A stretch of DNA of 64,000 nucleotides from NCBI GenBank assembly GCA_039968605.1, contig JBDVPM010000008.1, positions 2,036,968-2,100,967 on the forward strand, read 5' to 3'. This document shows, piece after piece, positions 16,322 to 24,308 of the stretch. Below the pieces are notes generated by a model, which had not been told where the DNA came from, did no database searches, and was given only the letters and a program-made list of their open reading frames with translations. Numbering within the stretch: position 1 is the stretch's first letter; each line of letters starts with the position of its first letter. The translations under genes were made by a program, and so were the position numbers. This DNA is from Alteripontixanthobacter sp. Its GTDB lineage: Bacteria; Pseudomonadota; Alphaproteobacteria; Sphingomonadales; Sphingomonadaceae.

Positions 16322-16731
16322 CTATTCAGCCCTATCAGAATATAGGATTTGACGAATTGACGCATCGTTAAAATCAACCGTGAACCTATATATCTCAGAC
16401 CTATCTTCCAAGCATAAGCTCTCAGAATACAGCATTTGGACGTTGTAATTATTTTTATACTGATTTTCCAAAAAAATTTCCCTGTCTTCTCGATCACACC
16501 TCTCTGACTGAAAATCAGGACCAGACACATCAGAAAAATACCCAATCACAAAGACATTATCTATCGTGTTCATCGATGATGCGACGTCACTCCCATTGTC
16601 CTCGCTGAGTTCAACGCTTCGAGTTGAGAACCCTTCTCCGATAAGATCAAATTTTCCACATTGATCCGGCGTTTTCGGTGAAGCACAAGAAAATAGTACT
16701 ATTGGAAAAAAAAGAATCGTGCGAATATCAT
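16322..16731 (-). pseudogene. Lipoprotein gene frameshifted in a T8 run
   Basis: ATG 16731 has an AAGG nine bases before it and opens MIFARFFFF, but the frame ends at a TAG two codons later. Adding one T to the run of eight (plus-strand A run 16706-16713) gives MIFARFFFFPIVLFSCASP, a textbook lipoprotein signal with lipobox LFSC, followed by about 115 polar residues ending LYSDRAE. The gene is AT-rich like its upstream neighbour. Length would be 136 residues. The frameshift may be real loss, phase variation in the homopolymer, or a sequencing error. Following a HELGH peptidase gene, it could be that toxin's immunity lipoprotein; this is inference. Confidence 0.65.
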
Positions 16732-16773
16732 ATTTTATAACCTTCGTTATTTAACACATCCAGCCGTACATTT

Positions 16774-17715
16774 CTATGGATGGCCGTGAGGAGGATAATT
16801 AAGTGCCTCATAATACTTCTTATACATGCTAGGATTCAAGTAGCTTGATCGCGGGGCATTACCGAACTCTATCCAAATTGGATTTTCAACGTAACGGACG
16901 TTGTCACTCCTATCGTCCGGTGGCAAGAGCTCTATCTGCTCGTGAAGTGGCAACGATTTGAAATCATTGAAGTCAGGAAACCGATAGCCCGACGGAACAG
17001 AGTCTTTGTAACCTAACAATCTATGGCCCAGTTCGTGCCCTATTACGGCTGCATAAACTTGCATGTATGGGGGTCTCTCTGGGACATACCACAAATTTTC
17101 AGCTTGGTGGAAATTGAAACGAATTTTCATTCCTATTCGAGCTGCCCCATAATTCTTATATCGACCGTGGCCGACTAACTCGAGTTCTTGCCGCCAACCT
17201 TTATAAGATAAATGAATAGCCAAACGCTTGCCGACTTTTGTATCCATTAACTGCCAAAGACCTGCATTTAGCCGATCAATTAAATCTTTCCGATCAGGAT
17301 TTTGAGAAAAATATGCCCCATCTGTTATGTAGAAATTCTCCCGTATAACTTGATAGTATAGGCCGCTCTCCAAAAGATCCAAAGTACGCTGAGCTCTTTT
17401 CTCTCGCGACTGCATAAAATCAGGTATTAGATCCCCATCAGTATTTATATCGAGATTATCTCTAGGCCCCGCTCTTTCTCCGCCTCCTGCGGCTAGGCCA
17501 TCTTCGCCCTGGGCAATTTGCGTTGACTCACCCGCTAGATCTTTTCGCCTCAGCTCGGCGATAATTGCGGGTCCATCGAATGGGGCTATAGCCTCGGCAA
17601 TCAAATCATTCGGCACCCTCGACCGCCACGCAGCGATGGCAGCCCGCACGATCTCGTCCCTCGGTGAATGATGGCAACTCCATAGTATCCCAGGTGCCGC
17701 TGACGATTTCTGCAA
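16774..17715 (-). CDS. HExxH metallopeptidase-like protein, possible polymorphic toxin domain
   Basis: A frame of 313 codons whose C-terminal 210 residues look native. The motif YAAVIGHELGHRLLGY contains HELGH, the zinc site of zincin peptidases, with glutamate as catalytic base. A DGDLIPDF segment precedes the domain. Base composition drops sharply from about 17470 leftwards, so the peptidase part is of different origin from the first 90 codons, which overlap the truncated nuclease gene in another frame. The true start is unclear. It resembles the C-terminal toxin domains of Rhs-type polymorphic proteins, with a lipoprotein gene behind it, but no Rhs core is attached. It could also be an ordinary secreted protease that lost its signal. 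Confidence 0.5.
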   Translation of the reverse strand: MQKSSAAPGILWSCHHSPRDEIVRAAIAAWRSRVPNDLIAEAIAPFDGPAIIAELRRKDLAGESTQIAQGEDGLAAGGGERAGPRDNLDINTDGDLIPDFMQSREKRAQRTLDLLESGLYYQVIRENFYITDGAYFSQNPDRKDLIDRLNAGLWQLMDTKVGKRLAIHLSYKGWRQELELVGHGRYKNYGAARIGMKIRFNFHQAENLWYVPERPPYMQVYAAVIGHELGHRLLGYKDSVPSGYRFPDFNDFKSLPLHEQIELLPPDDRSDNVRYVENPIWIEFGNAPRSSYLNPSMYKKYYEALNYPPHGHP

Positions 17716-18040
17716 AGTTTAGATTGCTGGCGGCAGCCGAGATCGTAAGTCGGCGTTTGAGCTGCAGATCCATCATTGCAATTTCGCCTGCATCGCTTTG
17801 CGAACGGACAAGCAGATCATCGAGTGGCCTGCCATTGGAACCTTGCTGGGCGGCAAGACCGACAATGATGCCCACAGCTCCGGGAGCGCCCGATTGGGCA
17901 AGCATGGCAGCCAGATAGACTGCGATTGCGTCGCCCTCGTAGTTCGTACCGATCCCCCCGGTTGATTCGGCCGATATATTCGCCTTTCGACTCAATTCTT
18001 CATTGCCCCGCTCATTATCCGCTCCAACATTCTCAGCCAT
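17606..18040 (-). pseudogene. Truncated nuclease-like gene coupled to abiE (Cap4/DUF4297-like N-terminus)
   Basis: A 144-residue reading. After a polar start it shows STGGIGTNYEGDAIAVYLAAML and then RPLDDLLV...IAMMDLQLKRRL, the layout of a PD-(D/E)xK nuclease of the Cap4/DUF4297 type: a G-x-YE helix, an acidic D, then DxQxK. The reading continues through SGTWDTMELPSFTEGRDRAG and then breaks off; full relatives have several hundred more residues. It shares an 8-base ATGGCTGA overlap with abiEii, so it belonged to that operon. The 3' part was apparently replaced by the unrelated DNA encoding the HELGH protein. Confidence 0.5.
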
Positions 18041-18941
18041 CGTTTTTTTGCGTCTGCAGCCGTTCCTGAAGGTGTGCAGCCTCTCTGCGTAATTGGCGTC
18101 TGGTATCTTCAACCAGGATCGCTTCTTCCTCGCCCAGATTCTGCAGAAAGTGAAACCTATCAGTGACATTCTTTACAAGATCCGGTGGCGAAGGGCTCTC
18201 ATCTTTGCGTAACAACATGCGCAAATCTTCTACATCATAGTCGGCGTCGCTTATTCGCTCGCAAATACTCTCGAAGTGAAGCCGATCGCCAACTGCCCAC
18301 AGTTTGATGACGGCAAGCGCACGAACGGTATCCTGATCAATCGGGCGCTTCGCTATCTCGGACAAGTCGTGCAGATCGCGAATCTTGGTTCGCTGGCTTG
18401 CCGCTCTGACCTTTTCCGAAGTGATCTCTTCATAGGCCAAGCAGGGAATATCTACGGGGTCGAATGGAAGCAGTTTGAAATAGTCTTGCGGCAATTGCGG
18501 GATTGGGATGACAGGCAATATCGGCTGTTCTCGTGTGCTGATCTGGACCTTTATCCGCACGCCGTTCTTGTTCCCGTCATGGGTGCAGAGGGGGTTGGCC
18601 GACAGACCATCTTCAATATGATACCAGTCCTTATCCCGGGCGAAGGCGAAGGTGATCCCGTGATAGGGCGCCTCCATCAGGACTTCAGCAATCTCTAGCA
18701 GCAGGTCATCGCCATCAATATCGCTGTTGCGGGTGAAATCCAGATCGGTCGACAGGCGCCCGCGCGGGCCGAACACCATCTTTCTGAGCATTGTCCCGCC
18801 TTTGAAAGCAAGATGTTTGAGCAGGTCGCGTTCGTGAAAAAGCTGCAATATATGTGTCAGCAGAATGTCGATTTCGACATTGCCGATGTCGCGGGCACCC
18901 GATCGGCGGGCGACATTGCGAAGCTCGTCGACGGTCAGCAC
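18033..18941 (-). CDS. abiEii: AbiEii toxin, nucleotidyltransferase
   Basis: A 302-residue nucleotidyltransferase of the AbiEii/type IV toxin family. The motif block is FKGGTMLRK followed by RLSTDLDFT (GG-T/S then D-x-D), with EEITSEKVRAASQRTKIRDLHDLS downstream, as in the family. AbiEii toxins transfer nucleotides to target RNA and cause reversible growth arrest during phage infection. The start overlaps abiEi by 7 bases, giving the canonical antitoxin-toxin order. Regulation is expected through AbiEi binding in the promoter at about 19784-19850. Confidence 0.9.
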   Translation of the reverse strand: MLTVDELRNVARRSGARDIGNVEIDILLTHILQLFHERDLLKHLAFKGGTMLRKMVFGPRGRLSTDLDFTRNSDIDGDDLLLEIAEVLMEAPYHGITFAFARDKDWYHIEDGLSANPLCTHDGNKNGVRIKVQISTREQPILPVIPIPQLPQDYFKLLPFDPVDIPCLAYEEITSEKVRAASQRTKIRDLHDLSEIAKRPIDQDTVRALAVIKLWAVGDRLHFESICERISDADYDVEDLRMLLRKDESPSPPDLVKNVTDRFHFLQNLGEEEAILVEDTRRQLRREAAHLQERLQTQKNDG

Positions 18942-19783
18942 TTGCCGGGTTCCCGTGTAATCCGGGGGACGTCTGCCAGCAGGTCTTCTTTGGATGCATG
19001 AACCAAAAGACCCCAGTCATTGACATAGCCAATATCGCCTTCGCGGTGCGCCTTTCGCCCGAACTTCGATCGCGTAGAGGGCCCGATCGCTGCGCGCAGT
19101 TGCTCGCGGCTTGGACCGGGTATCGGCCATCCCACCAGATCGGCCAAAAAGCCCAAGCGCTGCAGTAATGATTGCGATTCCATGCGTATCGCATCATCCA
19201 CCACATCATTGAATTCAAGACTGCGAGACGCTCCGAACACAATACGGGCCACCTCTCCCGGCCCGCCAGCCAGAGCGGGTCGGTCAAGACAGTCAATGAC
19301 CGTTTTGATTGGCGTGGATATTGTTGCTTGGCGCCCGTAGATTTCCACCTGCTCAAAACCAAAGAACTTGCGTTCGGCCATTTGGGTGAACCGCACGCTA
19401 TGGCCTTCTATGGTTACCGGAGCGCGCTGCTTGAGCACGGCTATGGTCACCCTATGCGGACGCTGCGTGGTAAATCCGTGAAAAGAGGCTGCTGACCACC
19501 AGCCGACATAAGACGAATCGACCGCCGCCGAAGCCAATGCCAGCAGATTGTTTTCGCCCAGATTTTCCGGACCATGCGAGGGCGGCAGTAGCATATAGCG
19601 ACCGCCCACCAGTCTGGTGAGCCAGCCTTTGCGGATCAGGTTCTGAATGACCTTTCGGGCTCGGCTTTCCGATCCCAGCAAGGCAATAACTTCGGAGGCC
19701 TGTACGATTTCCTGGCCCTGCTCGGTGAGCGACAATACGAGCTTCGTTTCGTTCGGACCCAATGTGCGCAAGTTAGTTTGCAT
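18935..19783 (-). CDS. abiEi: AbiEi antitoxin, winged-helix repressor
   Basis: A 282-residue protein with an N-terminal winged helix (about residues 12-65: ASEVIALLGSESRARKVIQNLIRKGWLTRL) and a C-terminal AbiEi antitoxin domain, including SYVGWWSAASFHGFTTQ and PIKTVIDCLDRP. AbiEi neutralises AbiEii without stable contact and represses its own operon. The ATG at 19783 falls inside one copy of an 11-bp direct repeat that recurs 63 bases upstream, which may be part of the operator. It is divergent from the large nuclease-NTPase gene starting at 20034. Confidence 0.9.
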   Translation of the reverse strand: MQTNLRTLGPNETKLVLSLTEQGQEIVQASEVIALLGSESRARKVIQNLIRKGWLTRLVGGRYMLLPPSHGPENLGENNLLALASAAVDSSYVGWWSAASFHGFTTQRPHRVTIAVLKQRAPVTIEGHSVRFTQMAERKFFGFEQVEIYGRQATISTPIKTVIDCLDRPALAGGPGEVARIVFGASRSLEFNDVVDDAIRMESQSLLQRLGFLADLVGWPIPGPSREQLRAAIGPSTRSKFGRKAHREGDIGYVNDWGLLVHASKEDLLADVPRITREPGKC

Positions 19784-19843
19784 GACACTTTATGCCTCTG
19801 CGGGTTATTTTGGCATATCACCTAACCAAAGGAAGTTAGTTTG
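19770..19843. promoter_or_regulatory. Direct repeat at the abiE promoter
   Basis: AAGTTAGTTTG occurs exactly at 19770-19780 and 19833-19843, same orientation, 63 bases apart (six helical turns). The first copy covers the abiEi start codons. The spacing and position suit cooperative AbiEi binding, but described AbiEi operators are inverted repeats, so this is only a candidate. Confidence 0.4.
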
Positions 19844-20033
19844 TACAGCATCTTTGCCCTGTGAGGCGCAAAATGCTATAAGGAATAACAAATTTGATTG
19901 CAGATTCGTCGGTGAAGAAGGGGGCAATATGAAACTCAGGATTATCGAAAGGGGCACATTGTTCTGTGAATAGCATCGGCGATCCGACATCGCACTGCAA
20001 ACGCCGGCGTCTCTCCCTGATGGTAAGGGGCTA

Positions 20034-23000
20034 ATGGTCGTGGCGAAATCAAGCCAAAAACGCCGCAACCGCAAAGCACGTCGAACACGATCAACTCCAA
20101 AGTCGCCCAAGCCTGCAAGCCGCGCAGGTTCACATGCCGGACGCGGTTTTCGCTATCAGGACGCTGTTGCGGCAAATCTTGCAGTAATGATCTGGGCTGA
20201 TTTGCGAACGCCTGCCATCGTCATTCCGGAAGGAGGCGATGACATTGAGCTGCGAGGGTCCGATTCTGTTTTCGTACAAGTAAAAAGTCGCCGAGAACAT
20301 CTCGGCGAATATCAAACCGGCAAAACACTTTCGGATATAAGCGATCTATGGAAGCGGCACGACGGCACGGTTCCACATCCTGACCGGCTGGAGCTCATAC
20401 TCGAACGGGGCGTCGAGGGTCTGACCAATCAACGCGATTCTGCCATCGCAACCGCAATTGACGGCAAGCTAAGTAAAGAGCTCCAAGATCTGCCAGATGC
20501 GGCAAGTCTGCTGAAGAAGACCAAGTTATACATCATGGCCTCACCCAGAGAGGCTGCGATACAGGCGATTTGCGACAAGACCGGCTGTCGCCCGATAGCT
20601 GCACAAATTTCCTTTGCCGATCTGCTGAAGCGCGTCGGCGATCTGGCCGATGCGAACGGTCTCCTACAAGCGGAAGACTATCAGGGCTTATCGATTAGCG
20701 ACACGGAGCACGCCATCACTGAGCTCCTGCACGTCCTTGATGTCGAAGCGATCGAGCAGGCCATCCAGCAAGGCCTGTGCGAAGCAGTGGACTTTTCGAC
20801 ATCTCTTGACGATCCGAACTTCTACCTCGGCGTCGATGTGGAGCCGGGCCACGTCACTGCAGGTTTGGTGTCGGAGCGTCCCGATGCGCGACGCACCGTA
20901 TCGCAGGGGCTCGAAACACAGCGTGCCGCGTTGATTGTGGGGCCATCCGGTTCCGGAAAATCCGCGCTGATGTGGGAAACCGCAAATATAATGCGGCATA
21001 CGGTGCGCTGGTTTCGCGTAAGAAGGACAGCAGTCCAAGACATCCCCGCATTGCGCCAGCTGATCCGGGCCATGCGGCCATCCGAGACCAGCCCGATCGG
21101 ATTTGTAATCGATGATGTGGGGCGTCAGGGTCCTGAGGCCTGGACTGCTCTTCTGAAGGAAATTGTATTTTTGCCGGGTGTACTTTTGCTCGGGTCCATT
21201 CGCGAAGAAGACATATTTTTGGTTGCGGAACGCGCACGAGCAACGGAAATCCGCGCCGATGCAGATGATGCACTGGCCGAGCGTATCTGGTGCGAACTGA
21301 AAACGTCCCAGGATACCGAGTGGCCCGGCTGGCGCGAGCCATGGAAACTCAGCAACGGGTTGCTCCTCGAATATGTTCATATCCTCACTCGGGGAAAGCG
21401 TCTGCACGACGTGCTTGCCGATCAAGTGCAAGCCAGAATTGCCGACGCAGCCCGCGACTTGGAACTGGATACTTTGCGCTTAAGCGCTTGGGCTGGCTCT
21501 GCCGGAGCCCGGGTCGATACAGGAAAAGTCACCGATATTCTTGGCTGCTCGGACGCCGAGCTTTCGCGCGCCCTTCAACGACTGGTCGACGAACACCTGA
21601 TCCGCGCACCAGAAGCCGGATTGTTTGGCGGCCTCCACCAATTGCGGTCCGAAGAGCTGTTGCAGCTGTCGCATCAGACCCCGCCACCAACATTTCCGGC
21701 AACATTTGAGCGCACATTATCCGCAGTTCCGCGTGAGGATGTTGAATTGCTTGTGGAAGATGCTGTTTCCAAACGCCGGATTCCGGTCGCTTCGGTCCTC
21801 GACGCTATTGCAGCGCGGTTACGTGCCGATCCCGAAGCGGAGGTTCTGGCATCGGCCTTGCGCGGGCTGGGAGGCGGACGAATATCGGCAGTCATCGAGG
21901 AGTGGTTCGCAACATCGGAAACTGAAGCCCTGCCCCGAACACAAATAGGAACGGCGGCCATGTTTGGGGTCGCTGACCTGGACTTGAGCGAGCTGGATAT
22001 CATTCCCGAGATACGGGCTGCGGCAAACCGTCTGGCACAACTGAAAGGCGATGCCGAGGATGATCCCAGAAGCCAGCTATTCGACCGACTGTCCGAGGCG
22101 GATCTTAGCACAATCGCCGCGAAAAGCAGTATAGCCGAACTGAACGCTATAACCTCGGCGCTTGTCGGAATAGCCCTGCCGACTGACCTTCGCGCGACTT
22201 TGGTCTCAATCGTGCCGGAACTCGACGATGACAATTTCAACGCCTTAGCAGAGCTTTTAGGTGCCGTTGGTGCGGTCGATCGTAGCGTAGCGAGTATCTG
22301 GGTTGACGCGATCGGACAGGCTGAACTGTTTTCGAGGTTGGAGGCGGAGAGGGCATGGGTTGCAACGCCGACGATCAACACGGAGGATGACGGCACGATC
22401 GTCAGCTGCGATTACTGGCATGTCGTCGTATCGCAGCAGCCTTCGCCGCATGACGATGTAGTCAAACTGTGCGAGATTCTGCTGTCGATATGTCCATCGG
22501 CCGATATCGCCGCATCCCGCGCGATCTATGCTGATGGCAGCGTAGCGGGACTTCCGGAATATCCGACCGCGACCAAGCGCATAGCTCGGGAAAATATCCC
22601 TGTTGAATCAGTTCCGGCATGGAATCGGCGATGGATTGATCAGATCGCCCGGCGAGTGGCGGCGCCCAGCTACAGCGATTACCTCGAACGCGGGATAGCC
22701 ATACTGGATGAACTGGTCCCGACGTTGGATCGCGCATTCGATATGCATTTGCGGGGACGTGATGTTCCGCAGCAGGTGGTTGATACGCTGAATCGTCTCA
22801 ACGGATTGACAACGGCGTTAACCCCTCCATCGATTTCGCCGGAGGAGGCAAAGGGCGACGCGGCTGGCGACCCCAACAACGCGGTTACGAAGTTCCAGAA
22901 TGTGCTGTTTTGCGGCACCGTGAATCTCGTAAAGCGCTTTGCTCGCTTGCCCGAGCAAGCTGGTGCCTACATCGCTTGGCTCAACGATCTCATCGAGCAG

Positions 23001-23933
23001 TTAAACAATGTGGCGGCCGAAGAACCATGGGCGCTGATTGCCGACGAGGTGCCGCCGATGCTATCGCGCCTTCAACAATTATTCGTTTCAGTGCGCGTTC
23101 TTGCCGAGCGCGCGCACGAGCGTGATATGCCTCCCGCCGAAACATGGCGCAAAGTCGGGCGTGCGGCCCGTAAGGGTAACGCTTTGGGAAAAATCACGGC
23201 CATGGCGCGTGCCGCAACCGATAAGGCTGTCGCAGACCAAAAGGCTGAGATTGAATCAGCGATTTCGGCTGTGGGGGCGCCGGTGACGGTTCAATTTCGT
23301 GACCGAACAAGCGCCGTCCTCCCCTTGGTCGGTTTTGAAATCCTGGTTTTACTCGAATCTGATACGGTGGTCGAAGCGGCCCAAGGTGTTGACACCTGGG
23401 CAGGGCCGTTGCGTGCTTCGGTCGACCATATGATCGGCATGACAATCACTCCGGTTGCCAACGGATTTTCGGTCAATCGCTTCACACAATCCGGCCACCA
23501 GACGCTTTATCCTAATCCCGATGCAGGTGCCGAGTGGCTTGGAGCTTTGGGAATTTTGCCGCTCCAATCGGACACGCTGGATGCGCTCGATAAGACTATC
23601 AACGCTGCCAGTGAACTCGCTTCGCTGGATCGATGTGCATTGGCTACGCCCTCGCGCGCTCCACAGGAGACAGCAGCGCGCACTCTCGTACAGGGAGAGT
23701 TCGACATCGAGTTGCCAGCACTTAGCCAGTTGCTCGACGACACCGCACCGGAAATCAAAGACGAGATCGTAGCCCTTGTCCAAGGTGTAAGGAGCGGCGA
23801 GATCGACTTTGTCGCCGCCTCGCAGACGCTGATGGCTGGAAAGCAGTTGGCGGTGATGTCGGAATTGACCGGCGTGATAGTTTACCTGCTCAAACGCCAG
23901 CTAGAGCGGAATTCCACCGTGTCTGAAACATGA
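20034..23933 (+). CDS. Nuclease-P-loop NTPase fusion, Avs-like defence candidate (1299 aa)
   Basis: Three parts are visible. A basic tail leads into a Cap4/DUF4297-like nuclease (about residues 35-230): GRGFRYQDAVAANLAVMIWA, then EGGDDIELRG and VFVQVKSRRE, giving the E/D-D...QxK catalytic set. Next is a P-loop ATPase: Walker A IVGPSGSGKSAL near 302, Walker B IGFVIDDVG near 355, and sensor LLGSIREE near 387, as in STAND NTPases. About 750 residues of helical repeats follow, the expected sensor region. By analogy with Avs proteins, target binding would drive oligomerisation and DNA cleavage. A GTG at 20040 has better Shine-Dalgarno spacing (AAGGGG) than the ATG at 20034. It is a single-gene unit divergent from abiE. 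Confidence 0.75.
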   Translation: MVVAKSSQKRRNRKARRTRSTPKSPKPASRAGSHAGRGFRYQDAVAANLAVMIWADLRTPAIVIPEGGDDIELRGSDSVFVQVKSRREHLGEYQTGKTLSDISDLWKRHDGTVPHPDRLELILERGVEGLTNQRDSAIATAIDGKLSKELQDLPDAASLLKKTKLYIMASPREAAIQAICDKTGCRPIAAQISFADLLKRVGDLADANGLLQAEDYQGLSISDTEHAITELLHVLDVEAIEQAIQQGLCEAVDFSTSLDDPNFYLGVDVEPGHVTAGLVSERPDARRTVSQGLETQRAALIVGPSGSGKSALMWETANIMRHTVRWFRVRRTAVQDIPALRQLIRAMRPSETSPIGFVIDDVGRQGPEAWTALLKEIVFLPGVLLLGSIREEDIFLVAERARATEIRADADDALAERIWCELKTSQDTEWPGWREPWKLSNGLLLEYVHILTRGKRLHDVLADQVQARIADAARDLELDTLRLSAWAGSAGARVDTGKVTDILGCSDAELSRALQRLVDEHLIRAPEAGLFGGLHQLRSEELLQLSHQTPPPTFPATFERTLSAVPREDVELLVEDAVSKRRIPVASVLDAIAARLRADPEAEVLASALRGLGGGRISAVIEEWFATSETEALPRTQIGTAAMFGVADLDLSELDIIPEIRAAANRLAQLKGDAEDDPRSQLFDRLSEADLSTIAAKSSIAELNAITSALVGIALPTDLRATLVSIVPELDDDNFNALAELLGAVGAVDRSVASIWVDAIGQAELFSRLEAERAWVATPTINTEDDGTIVSCDYWHVVVSQQPSPHDDVVKLCEILLSICPSADIAASRAIYADGSVAGLPEYPTATKRIARENIPVESVPAWNRRWIDQIARRVAAPSYSDYLERGIAILDELVPTLDRAFDMHLRGRDVPQQVVDTLNRLNGLTTALTPPSISPEEAKGDAAGDPNNAVTKFQNVLFCGTVNLVKRFARLPEQAGAYIAWLNDLIEQLNNVAAEEPWALIADEVPPMLSRLQQLFVSVRVLAERAHERDMPPAETWRKVGRAARKGNALGKITAMARAATDKAVADQKAEIESAISAVGAPVTVQFRDRTSAVLPLVGFEILVLLESDTVVEAAQGVDTWAGPLRASVDHMIGMTITPVANGFSVNRFTQSGHQTLYPNPDAGAEWLGALGILPLQSDTLDALDKTINAASELASLDRCALATPSRAPQETAARTLVQGEFDIELPALSQLLDDTAPEIKDEIVALVQGVRSGEIDFVAASQTLMAGKQLAVMSELTGVIVYLLKRQLERNSTVSET

Positions 23934-24308
23934 GCGTAAGAACTTCACTTGGTCGAAGAATTCAGCATCAATTTGCATCGTTCGGATCAATGCCCTGACG
24001 ATTGATTGATCCGCCTGCTAAGTCACCAATTGCTTGGGTTCTTATGCTTCAGTTGCAGAAGGAGGGCATTCTATATCTGCTTGGAAAATACCGGACTGTC
24101 CGCTTCCGGCCCAACTTCAGTCGTTTAACACAATGGCGACTAACAGCTCATCCGAACCAACTCTTCGCTGGATGACAATACTAATTGATGAGGTGTCCGG
24201 TATCGGTTCGACATTCTCGTTGTTATTTGCGTAGCCGAACCGGCGACTCCATGTCTGACTGCGCTTCTCCAAGCCCTATTGAAGCCAAGACACACCGTCG
24301 GAGTCGCT
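23934..24308. other. Convergent gap without genes
   Basis: About 375 bases between the 3' ends of the nuclease-NTPase gene and the giant-protein operon. I see no gene, RNA or convincing terminator hairpin here. Confidence 0.5.
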
